A DNA stretch of 39,838 nucleotides, from NCBI GenBank assembly GCA_022450665.1, contig JAKUPQ010000001.1:65272-105109 (forward strand). The letters run 5' to 3'. The position numbers were made by a program, and so were the translations under genes. This document shows, one piece after another, positions 25,921 to 35,092 of this stretch; within the stretch, counting starts at the first letter, position 1, and every line of letters begins with the position of its first letter. The notes beneath the pieces were generated by a model. It made no database searches, had not been told where the DNA came from, and saw only the letters and a list, made by a program, of their open reading frames with translations. The stretch comes from Alphaproteobacteria bacterium. Lineage in GTDB: Bacteria; Pseudomonadota; Alphaproteobacteria; Rickettsiales; VGDC01.

Positions 25921-27330
25921 ATGTCTGATTTAGGAAAAGTCTTTGAAATGATCAAAGAGCATGATGTCGAGTTTATCGATTTTCGCTTCACTGACCCCAA
26001 AGGAAAATGTCAACACACCACCTATTTTGCCAAAAAAGTCGATGAGAACACCTTTGAAGAAGGCGTGATGTTTGATGGATCCTCAATTGCCGGATGGAAA
26101 AGCATCAACGAATCCGACATGATTTTAATGCCGGACCCTGCCACTGCATTTATTGATCCTTTTTCAGCCGCACCTACACTAGCAATTTTTTGCGACGTGA
26201 TCGAACCTAGTACTGGCCAAGGATATGGCCGCGACCCTCGCTCCACTGCTAAACGTGCCGAGGCCTATTTAAATTATACTGGCATTGCAGATACAGCATT
26301 CTTTGGCCCCGAGCTGGAATTTTTTGTGTTTGATGATGTGCGCTTCCGCGTAGAAATGAATGGCTGTAGCTATTCATTAGACTCTGAAGAAGGCCCATAC
26401 AACAGCAACCGTGAATATGCTCAAGGCAATATGGGGCACCGTCCAGGGGTTAAGGGCGGATATTTTCCCGTTGCACCAGTCGATTCTGCGAGCGATATGC
26501 GCGGTGAAATGCTTAGCATTTTAGAAGATGTTGGTATCATTCCTGTATTGCATCACCATGAAGTTGCACCCTCTCAGCATGAGTTGGGCACAGAATTCAG
26601 TACCATGATTTCTACTGCAGATAACGTGCAAAAATACAAATATGTCATTCATAACGTTGCCCATGCCTATGGAAAAACCGCAACGTTCATGCCCAAACCA
26701 GTAAAAGGCGATAATGGATCGGGTATGCATGTTCATCAATCTTTATGGAAAGATAACAAGCCTTTATTCGCAGGCAATGGCTATGCAGATTTATCGGAAA
26801 CCTGCTTGTATTATATTGGCGGCATTGTCAAACACGCAAAAGCACTGAATGCTTTTACCAATGCATCTACTAACAGCTATAAACGCCTGATCCCTGGATT
26901 TGAAGCACCTGTGTTGCTGGCTTATTCGGCGCGCAACCGCTCAGCATCCATCCGTATCCCGCATGTTGCCAGCCCCAAAGGCAAACGTATTGAGTGCCGC
27001 TTTCCAGATGCCACAGCCAACCCATATTTTGCCTTTGCTGCAATGATGATGGCAGGGCTGGATGGGATAGAAAATAAAATTCATCCAGGCGATGCAATGG
27101 ATAAAAATCTTTATGATCTGCCACCAGAAGAATTGAAAGATGTGCCAACCGTTGCAGCTTCCTTACGTGAAGCATTGGATGCGCTCAGTGCAGATCGTGA
27201 CTTTTTGAAAAAGGGCGATGTATTTACCGACGATCAGATAGATGCCTATATTGCACTGAAAATGGAGGAAGTTTACTCCCTCGAGCATACGCCACATCCG
27301 GTTGAGTTTAAGAATTACTATAGCGTTTAA
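25921..27330 (+). CDS. glnA: Glutamine synthetase type I
   Basis: Makes glutamine from glutamate, ammonia and ATP as a dodecamer. The 469-residue GSI-beta-type protein has [10 protein letters not shown], the catalytic [11 protein letters not shown] and the adenylylation site Tyr in [11 protein letters not shown] (Tyr397 equivalent), so activity control by GlnE is expected. A strong AAGGAAAG ribosome site lies before the ATG. A terminator follows at 27358. Confidence 0.97.
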   Translation: MSDLGKVFEMIKEHDVEFIDFRFTDPKGKCQHTTYFAKKVDENTFEEGVMFDGSSIAGWKSINESDMILMPDPATAFIDPFSAAPTLAIFCDVIEPSTGQGYGRDPRSTAKRAEAYLNYTGIADTAFFGPELEFFVFDDVRFRVEMNGCSYSLDSEEGPYNSNREYAQGNMGHRPGVKGGYFPVAPVDSASDMRGEMLSILEDVGIIPVLHHHEVAPSQHELGTEFSTMISTADNVQKYKYVIHNVAHAYGKTATFMPKPVKGDNGSGMHVHQSLWKDNKPLFAGNGYADLSETCLYYIGGIVKHAKALNAFTNASTNSYKRLIPGFEAPVLLAYSARNRSASIRIPHVASPKGKRIECRFPDATANPYFAFAAMMMAGLDGIENKIHPGDAMDKNLYDLPPEELKDVPTVAASLREALDALSADRDFLKKGDVFTDDQIDAYIALKMEEVYSLEHTPHPVEFKNYYSV

Positions 27331-27357
27331 AGCCAACTAACTTACGCCGCATTTAAA

Positions 27358-27385
27358 CCGCCCCGCAAAATGGGGCGGTTTTTTT
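27358..27385 (+). terminator. Intrinsic terminator of glnBA
   Basis: A 7-bp GC stem CCGCCCC (27358-27364) pairing with GGGGCGG (27372-27378), followed by seven T. Confidence 0.93.
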
Positions 27386-27410
27386 GCATAAAAAAAGCCG
27401 GATAACCGGC
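27385..27410 (-). terminator. Terminator of the minus-strand gene next to glnA
   Basis: GCCGG-TTAT-CCGGC on the minus strand (27410-27397) followed by a run of T opposite the A-run 27390-27396. It lies 30 nt after the stop of the 175-residue protein gene and faces the glnA terminator. Confidence 0.75.
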
Positions 27411-27439
27411 GCTTATCATGTGCAAAATATAATATTATG

Positions 27440-27967
27440 TTATGTAGATTTTCCTAGGGTCATCGCGTTGTTATGCAATATGGAAGCAATTTTCTCATCG
27501 CGTTGGCGCAATTGCTCTAAATCAGATTTTTGCATGATTCTATCCAGCGATAGATCGACAAAATCAACAAAAATACTAATCAATTTTTCTATGTGGCGCT
27601 TAATGCTATCAATGATTGGATTCACCGTAGCACAAATTGCCTCCATCGTTTGGCTATGAATAGCGGCTACGCGTGTGCTGTAGTCATGCATTGCGGCATA
27701 CAGCTTACGAAATGCTGTTTCGATACGTCCGCGATGCATGGTTCCCATGCTGCTGTCTTCCCCTTCAGCCATACTTATGAACTCTTCGCTCAAGATATCA
27801 GTAGAAGATTCAAGCTGTTCAACAACAGGGTTCACAAGTTTAAAATGTGCGGCTTGCTGGCTTTCGGGCGACTGCATCGTATCCGAAATCAATTGCTCGG
27901 CCATGTCGTATAGCGCAACGACCTGAGCGTAAGATTCTTCCATTTGTTCTTTGCTATACGCATTCAT
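27440..27967 (-). CDS. Helical protein of unknown function
   Basis: 175 residues, not recognised. The sequence is almost wholly alpha-helical by composition, acidic in the middle (MAEGEDSS), without signal peptide or membrane segment, and Met-rich. Helices such as MEESYAQVVALYDMAEQLI and IHSQTMEAICATVNPIIDSI could form a bundle or coiled coil. It is a lone gene with its own terminator; the ribosome site is weak. The ORF is real by size, isolation and terminator, but no function can be offered. Confidence 0.65.
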   Translation of the reverse strand: MNAYSKEQMEESYAQVVALYDMAEQLISDTMQSPESQQAAHFKLVNPVVEQLESSTDILSEEFISMAEGEDSSMGTMHRGRIETAFRKLYAAMHDYSTRVAAIHSQTMEAICATVNPIIDSIKRHIEKLISIFVDFVDLSLDRIMQKSDLEQLRQRDEKIASILHNNAMTLGKST

Positions 27968-28114
27968 ATTATGTTTGCCTAACAGGTATATCCATAAATT
28001 CGCCTTCTTATTAATGCAAAACGCTTAATTTGTAAAGCAATCTGCAATCTTAGAGGCAATTAAAGATATATAATATCATATTTTTGAGTGAAAGATGTTA
28101 CAAAATCATGATAT

Positions 28115-28639
28115 TTACTTTTGCATCAATTGCATAATCCATTCATCGTCACGGTGGTTGCCTACCATAAAATGATATTCCTGAATTTTTTGAAAGCCAT
28201 TGGCTGCGTAAAACTTCTGTGCTGCATAGTTTTCGGAATACACACCTACAAACACTTCGGAAGCATTTTTTTGTGCAAAATACCCTAAATTTTTTTGCAT
28301 AAGCTTTGTGCCAATGCGCAAACGTTTTGCTTCTTCGCGCACATAAAGTCTGTGCAATTCATATGCATTGGGGGGCATGCTTGCAACAGGAAGCTTGCAG
28401 GGGGCGGACTTCGAAAAACCCAGCAATTTTCCATCATGTTCGGCTACCAAGATATAACAATCGGGTGCCAGAATTTCCTGTTTTTGCAACTCGGGCGCAT
28501 ACACACCATCCATAAAGCTATTCAAGTCTTTTGATGCATAAAGATGCCCAAAGTTTTCGCAAAATGTATCGCGTCCCAGCTCTGCTAAGCCTGAAGCATC
28601 GCTAACTGAAGCCTCGCGAATAATTACCTGAGTGCTCAT
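28115..28639 (-). CDS. GNAT-family N-acetyltransferase
   Basis: 174 residues with the GNAT fold: N-terminal IREASVSDASGLAELGRDTF, the beta4 and acetyl-CoA loop LHRLYVREEAKRLRIGTKLM (R/Q-x-x-G-x-G/A type), and C-terminal VYSENYAAQKFYAANGF. It transfers an acetyl group to an unknown amine. Its start overlaps the RDD gene by 4 nt. Confidence 0.9.
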   Translation of the reverse strand: MSTQVIIREASVSDASGLAELGRDTFCENFGHLYASKDLNSFMDGVYAPELQKQEILAPDCYILVAEHDGKLLGFSKSAPCKLPVASMPPNAYELHRLYVREEAKRLRIGTKLMQKNLGYFAQKNASEVFVGVYSENYAAQKFYAANGFQKIQEYHFMVGNHRDDEWIMQLMQK

Positions 28640-29133
28640 TTTATAACCGTGACGCGTGGGCTTGGGTTGTAGATTACACGGGTATAAGCAATCAAATCAT
28701 GCACTGCAGATTTGTCGGCGCGTTTAATAATGTAATAGACACACATAAAATGCCAAACAAAGAAAATTGAATAGAAAAACCGTGTTTGGGGGTTAAATTC
28801 CTTTGCGTCTATATCCACTACCAGCAAAAGCTGAATGAGAATGAAAACGCTATATGGCAGGTAGCGCACCGTAGATTGTAACAAGCTCAGCGGATTGCCA
28901 TCAATGCTTATCACCTGAATTTCCATCAGCTTTTTGCCCGGTGTCGCACCAGTTTTGGCGTGGTAATATATGAAATACGCCGATGAAAAAATCAGATTAA
29001 ATATGGCCACGTAAATGCCATTTTTTTCTAAATCGAACTGAAAAATCATCTGCATTATTAAGCCAACAACAATAATAATCATATTGTCGGCTATATATGC
29101 AGCTAATCGTTGAAAAAAACTGGCGGGTTTCAC
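28636..29133 (-). CDS. RDD-family membrane protein
   Basis: 165 residues with about four membrane helices. The family signature is seen in FFQRLAAYIADNMIIIVVG (the Arg/Asp pair) and AKTGATPGKKLMEIQVI. RDD proteins are poorly defined; some have been linked to ion or proton exchange. It lies in a tight minus-strand run after mscL, which suggests an envelope or osmotic role, by context only. Confidence 0.85.
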   Translation of the reverse strand: MKPASFFQRLAAYIADNMIIIVVGLIMQMIFQFDLEKNGIYVAIFNLIFSSAYFIYYHAKTGATPGKKLMEIQVISIDGNPLSLLQSTVRYLPYSVFILIQLLLVVDIDAKEFNPQTRFFYSIFFVWHFMCVYYIIKRADKSAVHDLIAYTRVIYNPSPRVTVIK

Positions 29134-29148
29134 GGGCGATTCACTCGG

Positions 29149-29463
29149 TTATGGCTTACATGTCCATTCTGGAGGAGGACATTTTTTTTCGCAATCACTA
29201 TTATCTGCTCTATCCCAACATGCGCCACCACAGGCAGAAATTATTTCTCCCTGTGGTAACGTCACGTAAAAAGTTGGGCCATCAAGCTCAGGCTGGCATG
29301 ATACAAATAACATCGCCCCGCAAGTAGCTTCGGCTGTGCAGTTGCTACCAAGGTTTTTTGCAATTTCGTCATGCGCATTGGCACGACTCATGGCAAATGC
29401 GCTTCCTGCTGCTAAAAAAAACAGACTAGCTACTATACCTACAGTGCACTGCGCTGATTTCAC
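29149..29463 (-). CDS. Small Cys-rich secreted protein
   Basis: 104 residues, not recognised. A clear signal peptide ([10 protein letters not shown]) precedes a mature part of about 80 residues with eight cysteines, enough for four disulfides, ending with the Cys/Pro-rich [15 protein letters not shown]. It overlaps the mscL stop by 4 nt, so it is translated with mscL. It could be a periplasmic or extracellular disulfide-bonded protein; no function is visible. Confidence 0.72.
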   Translation of the reverse strand: MKSAQCTVGIVASLFFLAAGSAFAMSRANAHDEIAKNLGSNCTAEATCGAMLFVSCQPELDGPTFYVTLPQGEIISACGGACWDRADNSDCEKKCPPPEWTCKP

Positions 29464-29873
29464 TGTTGCGCCTTTAATAAATCACGAATTTCTGTGAGTA
29501 ACACTTCTTCTGTGCTGGGTTTTGCTGGCGCAGGGGCTGCCGCTTCTTTTGCCTCTTCTTTGCGTTTTAGGCTGTTAATGCCTTTAACCAACATAAAAAT
29601 AGCAAATGCAACAATAATAAAATTAAGCGAAACCTGCACCAAAGCGCCATAATTTAATGTAACAGCAGCAGTTTCTCCTACCGCCTCTTTCAGCACTATT
29701 ACGCGATCGCTAAAATCGACGCCGCCAGTCATTACACCTACTACCGGCATGACGATATCGTTAACGATGGAATTGACAATTTTGCCGAATGCAGCACCAA
29801 TAATAATGCCGACTGCCATATCTATAACATTGCCTTTTACAGCAAATTCTTTGAATTCAGCCATCATTCCCAT
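29460..29873 (-). CDS. mscL: Large-conductance mechanosensitive channel MscL
   Basis: Pentameric inner-membrane channel that opens on hypo-osmotic shock. The 137-residue product shows [23 protein letters not shown] (split here as first amphipathic helix and TM1), the conserved [11 protein letters not shown]2 around [17 protein letters not shown], and a charged C-terminal bundle ending [12 protein letters not shown]. The start could be this ATG or the ATGs 6 and 9 nt on. Confidence 0.95.
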   Translation of the reverse strand: MGMMAEFKEFAVKGNVIDMAVGIIIGAAFGKIVNSIVNDIVMPVVGVMTGGVDFSDRVIVLKEAVGETAAVTLNYGALVQVSLNFIIVAFAIFMLVKGINSLKRKEEAKEAAAPAPAKPSTEEVLLTEIRDLLKAQQ

Positions 29874-30020
29874 AGTCAGGGCTCACCTATCTTAAAGATT
29901 TAAAAAAACAGCTGCATAAATGGCATATTCTGTATGGCATTGCAACCAGTTATGGCGCAATACAATACTATATAGCAAACAAATATAGAAAATTGCGTCC
30001 GTCTCACCTAAGCTACTGCA

Positions 30021-31232
30021 ATGATATATAGCCTGCCTGAAAAAATAGAGAAATTTGTTGCAGATGTAGTTGCGAATAGCACCCCAAGCCACTCACCTGT
30101 TTTTATATTAGACATGGATGGCAATGCATTGCTGGGGTATGAATTTGCGGGAAATACCCCACCCTGCTTTGATAGAGAAAAGCTTGGTGCGCAACGCTCT
30201 ATTCCCGCAAATGCAAATATTGCACAATTGGTTGAAAGCGGCATGATTGTGCCTAGAATATTTGCACAATATCCGCTGGATGTTCGGTTGCCTAATCAAC
30301 TTAGGCAATGCATCAATAGCTGTATTTCACAAGGCCGCCTTTACACAATTTGTTTTTTAACCTCGCGTGCAATGGAAGATGCCTTGCAAATTCTTGCCGA
30401 CTCCGGCATAGACTCGCCTCATTTGGTGACACTTATTGCAGATAGCGGCGCTATTGCGCGTTTTGAAGGCGTGCAAACCAACGTCGCTATGCTCAATGCG
30501 CCACAACAAGGGGTTCTCAACAATATTGCAACCCTTCTGCCCGACATAGAAACAGTCATAGATACAACTCTGATTGCCCATGATTTCAATGTGAAATCCC
30601 GTCCAGAGGTGTCTGTGGAAAGAAAAAATATCGCCTGTAACTTTCACTATCGTAAAATACTAGAGTTTTACGATTGCAACGCTTCATCATCATTGGCTCA
30701 AGATATCGCACAAGCGCTTGCAAGCCAGTGTCAGAAATATTTAGACGCGTCAGCTCCTTCTGATTTTGCTTTGTTGCATGGACCTGCCACGATTGAAATA
30801 AAGTTGGTGGGATGCGATAAATCGAATGGCATTGAAGCTTTGGTAAAACAATTGAAAACGAAGGATGTTAAGCCTTCTGCATTAATTTATGCGGGCGATG
30901 ATGTGTGTTCGCACCATGCAAATGGCGCCGTGTTTCCAGGAACGGATTACTTTGCATTTTTGGCAATTCAGCAATTGAAGCGAACCGCTTTGTTTCCCGT
31001 ATACACTATACACACCCTGCATCCATTAGGCAGTGATTTGCTAGGTGTATCACCTGACCCTGCTAAAACAATAGCACCATTTGGTATTGCGTATGAGAAT
31101 TTGGAGCCGGCAACAATAACTCTTGCTACACCACTGGCGCTAGAAGCCATAGTAGTAGACACAGTGACGCGATTAATGCCGGAAAAAGATAATAATGACT
31201 GGCAGAGAGAGCGGGATTCGAACCCGCGTTAG
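30021..31232 (+). CDS. HAD-superfamily phosphatase, trehalose-phosphatase (OtsB)-like
   Basis: 403 residues with all HAD motifs: nucleophile D31 in ILDMDGN, motif II Ser/Thr in CFLTSRA, the Lys of motif III in GCDKSNGIEAL, and motif IV GDD in IYAGDDVCSHHANG. The DKxxGxxxL followed by YxGDD order is that of HAD-IIB trehalose-6-phosphate phosphatases, but no otsA is near, so the substrate is uncertain. The frame runs 33 nt into the tRNA-Ser gene on the other strand, and the last residues RERDSNPR are tRNA-encoded. The neighbouring frame has three stops (TAATAATGA) at about 31189-31197, so the end may be altered by a 1-nt deletion. Confidence 0.72.
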   Translation: MIYSLPEKIEKFVADVVANSTPSHSPVFILDMDGNALLGYEFAGNTPPCFDREKLGAQRSIPANANIAQLVESGMIVPRIFAQYPLDVRLPNQLRQCINSCISQGRLYTICFLTSRAMEDALQILADSGIDSPHLVTLIADSGAIARFEGVQTNVAMLNAPQQGVLNNIATLLPDIETVIDTTLIAHDFNVKSRPEVSVERKNIACNFHYRKILEFYDCNASSSLAQDIAQALASQCQKYLDASAPSDFALLHGPATIEIKLVGCDKSNGIEALVKQLKTKDVKPSALIYAGDDVCSHHANGAVFPGTDYFAFLAIQQLKRTALFPVYTIHTLHPLGSDLLGVSPDPAKTIAPFGIAYENLEPATITLATPLALEAIVVDTVTRLMPEKDNNDWQRERDSNPR

Positions 31233-31289
31233 TGTTACCACTAAACACGCTTTCCAAGCGTGCGCCTTAAGCCACTCGGCCACCTCTCC
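31200..31289 (-). tRNA. tRNA-Ser (GGA anticodon)
   Basis: Minus-strand cloverleaf with a long variable arm, typical of tRNA-Ser: acceptor GGAGAGG/TCTCTCT (with wobble ends), anticodon stem CACGC/GCGTG around TTGGAAA giving GGA, T arm GCGGG TTCGAAT CCCGC, discriminator G73 (31203) and encoded CCA (31202-31200). Confidence 0.97.
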
Positions 31290-31314
31290 ACTGGCGCAGT
31301 CATCAATGCATCCC

Positions 31315-31343
31315 GTGATGCCAGAACAATAAGAGCTTGTCAA
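31315..31343 (-). promoter_or_regulatory. Possible promoter of tRNA-Ser
   Basis: A perfect -35 TTGACA (31343-31338 on the minus strand) with a 17-nt spacer before CATCAC (31320-31315), a poor -10. The position suits the tRNA start at 31289. Confidence 0.3.
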
Positions 31344-31367
31344 CGCTTATTGGCAGTACAGGAATGA

Positions 31368-33137
31368 TTAATCTTCGTTTTGCTGGCTGTATTGTTTCCA
31401 CATTTCGCTGAATGCGCCTTTATGATCCAACAGATCTTTTAGCGATCCTTCCTCGATTATGGCACCATCCTCCATGACATAAATCCAGTCGAACTCCTCG
31501 AGTAGATGCAAACGGTGAATAGAAGATATTATAGCGGCCTCAGGAAATGCGGAGAATATATTATTATATATTTGCCGTTCGGTGGTGCTGTCTATGCTGC
31601 TGGTTGGCTCATCTAGCAGTAAAATACTGCTGCTACGTGCTGCAAAAATGCCCCGTGAAAGCGCAAGTCGTTGTTTTTGTCCACCCGAAAGATTAACACC
31701 ACGCTCACGAATATCCGTTTCCAACCCTTTTTCTAACTGCTCTACTACAGGTGTAAAACATGCCGTATCTATTGCCCATTGCAGCTCGTCGGGATTATGT
31801 TCCATGCCAGTGGTAATATTATACAAAATCGTGTTTTCAAATATTTCCGGATCCTGAGGAATCAATGTAATGAGTTTTTGCAAAATATTGATATCGCGTG
31901 ATTTTTCTTCGCCATCAACAAACACCTCGGCATTATGCGCTTCAAACATGCCGCGAAGCAGCCCCAGTAATGTACTCTTACCGGATCCACTATGGCCAAC
32001 CAGAGCAATGCGTTGTCCGCGATTGATATTGATGGCAATGTCGTCAATATGATGAATCTTATGCTCGCGTCCTTCGTAGGAAAAACGCACATTTTTCAAC
32101 TGCAACTCTTTCCAATCACGAACTTCGTCGATATTAGACCTTTGCGGTAGTGCTTTATGCGCCTCTTGAATATATTGCGCTGAGTTATAATCGGTGCGCC
32201 AGCGGATAATCAGCTCAAAGTTTTGCGCTAAGCCAACGGCAATTTCGCTCAGTCGGCGTAAATATTGATACACCATAACCGCAGCACCCACCATGAGTGG
32301 GTTGCCATTGCGCACTTCTATCCATATATAGAACAATAATATTGCCACTTCTATGGTTACGCGGCAAATGGTAAGCGAAAACCACTTCCACTCATTAATC
32401 ACAATCGTGCGGCGAACTACCGGATAGATATTTCCAAGGCGGCGGTTGAGCTCGCTACGTGTGCGGCCGCCAATGCGCAGACTGATAATAGTCGCAATAT
32501 TGCTTACATAATCAAAAAATGCGGAGGAGTAATTATGCTCCAGCTCATTTTCTTCTTCCAATAAGGGCACAAGCTTTTGATCATAGCGGCGAATAACCAA
32601 TGTTGTGATCACACCGCTTATCATCGCAAGCAGCGCTACAATGGGTGACACAAACATCAAGGCAATCAACGGGCCAAAAAAGCCGATAATATACATAATG
32701 TATAAGAACTGCACCTGACTAAAATCATACAAGCCGCGTGAGGCCTTGTTGATACGGTTGATAGTGTTGCCTGAATGGTTGTTTTGATGCCACTTCATAG
32801 GCAACTCTTTAACACGGCGATACATATCGTCTACAAAGTGCTGGCGAATATGAAACGCTATTTTGCGCTCCATCACCCGCGAAGGGCCATGCAGCAACCA
32901 ATATAAAAAGGTGAATCCAGCATAAAGCGCCATCCAGAAACTAAGCTCATTCATAATTTCTGGTGGGTTGCGCTGTAAGACATCGAATACTTTACCAAGC
33001 AGATAGGGCAGGAAAAGCAATGCAATATTCGCTAATATCGACAGCACATAAAACACAACAAATTTTTTGCGATGCCCCACTGCGTGATGCCAGCTTAACG
33101 CGACTAAATGAAAGTATGGGTTAGAAATATATTTCAT
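31368..33137 (-). CDS. ABC exporter, fused permease and ATPase half-transporter
   Basis: 589 residues: six membrane helices in the first 320 residues (ABC transporter type 1 fold), then an ATPase domain with Walker A GHSGSGKST, signature LSGGQKQRLAL, Walker B ILLLDEPTSSID and a His-loop in SSIHRLHL. Such half-transporters dimerise to export lipids, peptides or drugs; the substrate is unknown. Its start overlaps the COQ10/RatA gene by 4 nt, so it is the last gene of the pdh-lipA operon, although the nearby tRNA may mark the end. Confidence 0.9.
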   Translation of the reverse strand: MKYISNPYFHLVALSWHHAVGHRKKFVVFYVLSILANIALLFLPYLLGKVFDVLQRNPPEIMNELSFWMALYAGFTFLYWLLHGPSRVMERKIAFHIRQHFVDDMYRRVKELPMKWHQNNHSGNTINRINKASRGLYDFSQVQFLYIMYIIGFFGPLIALMFVSPIVALLAMISGVITTLVIRRYDQKLVPLLEEENELEHNYSSAFFDYVSNIATIISLRIGGRTRSELNRRLGNIYPVVRRTIVINEWKWFSLTICRVTIEVAILLFYIWIEVRNGNPLMVGAAVMVYQYLRRLSEIAVGLAQNFELIIRWRTDYNSAQYIQEAHKALPQRSNIDEVRDWKELQLKNVRFSYEGREHKIHHIDDIAININRGQRIALVGHSGSGKSTLLGLLRGMFEAHNAEVFVDGEEKSRDINILQKLITLIPQDPEIFENTILYNITTGMEHNPDELQWAIDTACFTPVVEQLEKGLETDIRERGVNLSGGQKQRLALSRGIFAARSSSILLLDEPTSSIDSTTERQIYNNIFSAFPEAAIISSIHRLHLLEEFDWIYVMEDGAIIEEGSLKDLLDHKGAFSEMWKQYSQQNED

Positions 33138-33598
33138 TCTTGTGGAGTACCGTAAAGCTCATCTGCGCGTTTTTTAAAGGCTTCTGCCATGCGTCCGGTG
33201 ACTGTAGCAAAAAACTTTCCTAAAAGCGAATCCAGAATTTTCGATTTAAATGCAAAGTCTAAAATGAAATCAATTTTAGTTCCGCCTTCTTCCGTTGCTG
33301 TGAGATGCCACGTATTTGTCAGGTGGTGAAATGGTCCTTGTGTCATTTCTACATAGATTGAGTGTTCGCCCATTTCGCTATCTGCAGGGCATAGCTTGAC
33401 TCGTGATGTATAACGCTCACTCATATGTTTATAAGCAATCACCAGCTCTGCTAAGAAAGTGTTATTATCTTCTTTTTCCAAAATTCTTGCCGCACGGCAC
33501 CATGGCAAAAAATGAGGATAATTTGGCACATCGGCCACAAGATCAAAAATTTGTTGGGGCGTATATGGAGAATATTGTACGTCGTGGTGATGCGTCAT
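33134..33598 (-). CDS. COQ10/RatA-type START-domain protein
   Basis: 154 residues of the polyketide-cyclase/START fold: the signature YSPYTPQQIFDLVADVPNYP then FLPWCRAARI. In mitochondria and alphaproteobacteria this family binds ubiquinone (COQ10); in E. coli it is annotated RatA. After lipA a quinone or respiratory role is more likely than a toxin (context). I use the ATG at 33598, which leaves 1 nt after the lipA stop, instead of the longer frame to 33616. Confidence 0.88.
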   Translation of the reverse strand: MTHHHDVQYSPYTPQQIFDLVADVPNYPHFLPWCRAARILEKEDNNTFLAELVIAYKHMSERYTSRVKLCPADSEMGEHSIYVEMTQGPFHHLTNTWHLTATEEGGTKIDFILDFAFKSKILDSLLGKFFATVTGRMAEAFKKRADELYGTPQE

Positions 33599-33599
33599 A

Positions 33600-34529
33600 T
33601 TAGTCTTCTTTGGCAAGCATGGCGTCGCGATTGGCTTTCATTTGCTCGAAATCGCTATCTGCATGATAGCTTGAACGGGTCAACGGGCTTGAAGACACCA
33701 TTAAAAAGCCTTTGGCCTTTGCTTGTCTAGCATAATAATCAAATTCATCTGGTGTCACAAAACGGTCAACCACATGGTGGCGCGGGGTGGGTTGAAGGTA
33801 TTGCCCAATTGTAATAAAATCTACTTCAGCGGCGCGCAAATCATCCATAACCTGTAAGACTTCGTCTTTAGTCTCGCCTAGGCCTACCATTAATCCTGAT
33901 TTAGTAAAAATAGAAGGATCCAGGTCTTTTACTGTTTTAAGCAGATGTAGTGAATTAAAGTAACGCGCACCAGGACGAACAGTTTTATACAAGCGCGGCA
34001 CAGTTTCGATGTTGTGATTATATACGTCAGGCTTTGCTACCACCACACGCTCAATAGCGTGGGTCTTACGTAAAAAGTCAGGGGTTAAAACTTCAATAGT
34101 GGTATTTGGCGCGGTTTCGCGTAGACGGGTAATGCAGCGACCAAAATGTTCTGCTCCACCATCGGGCAAATCATCACGATCAACCGAGGTAATCACCACA
34201 TGTTTAAGCCCTAGCTCACCCACGGCTTCAGCTAAGTGATCCGGCTCATGCGGGTCGAGAAGATCGGGCTTACCGGTGGCCACATTGCAAAAAGCACAGG
34301 CGCGGGTGCATACGCTACCCAAAATCATTACCGTTGCATGTTTTTTGCTCCAACATTCGCCAATATTAGGACAGGCAGCCTCCTCGCATACGGTGTTGAG
34401 TTTTTGACGGCGCATGAGGTCTTTAGTTTTATGGTATTCCGCGCTCACTGGTGCCTTCACCCGAATCCAGTCGGGTTTTGGGAGTTTTTTATCTGAACGT
34501 TCAGCGATGTTGTGGATGTTATCGGTCAT
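33600..34529 (-). CDS. lipA: Lipoyl synthase
   Basis: Radical SAM enzyme that inserts two sulfurs into octanoyl groups on lipoyl domains such as that of PdhC. The auxiliary cluster motif [12 protein letters not shown], the radical-SAM CTRACAFC, and the C-terminal RSSYHAD (whose Ser binds the auxiliary cluster) are all intact. I start at MTDNIHN (34529), giving 309 residues; the frame to 34610 would run into the kinase gene. It lies in the pdh operon, next to its substrates. Confidence 0.95.
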   Translation of the reverse strand: MTDNIHNIAERSDKKLPKPDWIRVKAPVSAEYHKTKDLMRRQKLNTVCEEAACPNIGECWSKKHATVMILGSVCTRACAFCNVATGKPDLLDPHEPDHLAEAVGELGLKHVVITSVDRDDLPDGGAEHFGRCITRLRETAPNTTIEVLTPDFLRKTHAIERVVVAKPDVYNHNIETVPRLYKTVRPGARYFNSLHLLKTVKDLDPSIFTKSGLMVGLGETKDEVLQVMDDLRAAEVDFITIGQYLQPTPRHHVVDRFVTPDEFDYYARQAKAKGFLMVSSSPLTRSSYHADSDFEQMKANRDAMLAKED

Positions 34530-34531
34530 AG

Positions 34532-35092
34532 TCAACCCAGTAATTTTTTCACATTTGTGCGCGCCTGTGCCTCGCGTTGCTGCCATATGCCAGCATCTAC
34601 CACTATACACGGTTTGCCAGCAAAATACCTTGCAACAAACGCAGCGCAGGCATCGGCAAATGCATTGCGATCTTCAAGTTCTGGCATGGCGCGCATACCA
34701 TCATCATTCCACCCCAATGCCGCGTGCGGTCTGCATAGCACAAAGGCATCATAGCCGCCATTGGTCGCATAATCCATGATTTTGGCATCTATTTTTGTGA
34801 AATCAAAGACAAGCTTGCCCTCAACATGCGTCATACCAGCATAAAGCGGCCCATGGATAGTGCTGGAGTCAATAAACAACAGCCCCTCGCCCTGCTCTGC
34901 TGCTTGTTGTCCTGCCATCACTTCGCACATTTCTTCGCGGTTAAGTGCATAGTCGGCTGGCAGCGCACGCTCGGCAAAATAGCGGCGGGCATATTCTTCG
35001 GTGGCTGTGCCGCCAAAATGCCGCGCCAATGTTGCCGCAAGTTCAGTTTTGCCTGAAGCCTCAGGGCCAATGATGGCGATTCGCAAACCCAT
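34532..35092 (-). CDS. NadR-like P-loop kinase (ribosylnicotinamide kinase type)
   Basis: 186 residues with an N-terminal P-loop [11 protein letters not shown], followed by [18 protein letters not shown] and [21 protein letters not shown]. This pattern fits the kinase domain of NadR, which phosphorylates nicotinamide riboside to NMN. The N-terminal repressor and adenylyltransferase parts of enteric NadR are missing. Its ATG overlaps the lpd stop by one base (TAATG) and its stop lies 2 nt before lipA, so it is translated with the pdh genes. The substrate is inferred; other nucleoside or sugar kinases use the same fold. Confidence 0.78.
   Translation of the reverse strand: MGLRIAIIGPEASGKTELAATLARHFGGTATEEYARRYFAERALPADYALNREEMCEVMAGQQAAEQGEGLLFIDSSTIHGPLYAGMTHVEGKLVFDFTKIDAKIMDYATNGGYDAFVLCRPHAALGWNDDGMRAMPELEDRNAFADACAAFVARYFAGKPCIVVDAGIWQQREAQARTNVKKLLG

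Noticed and set aside
33134-33598. RatA toxin of a toxin-antitoxin pair
   Set aside because: No antitoxin partner is adjacent, and the lipA context favours a COQ10-like role.
34414-34779. 121-codon plus-strand frame
   Set aside because: Spans the antisense of lipA and the NadR-like kinase, both better supported.
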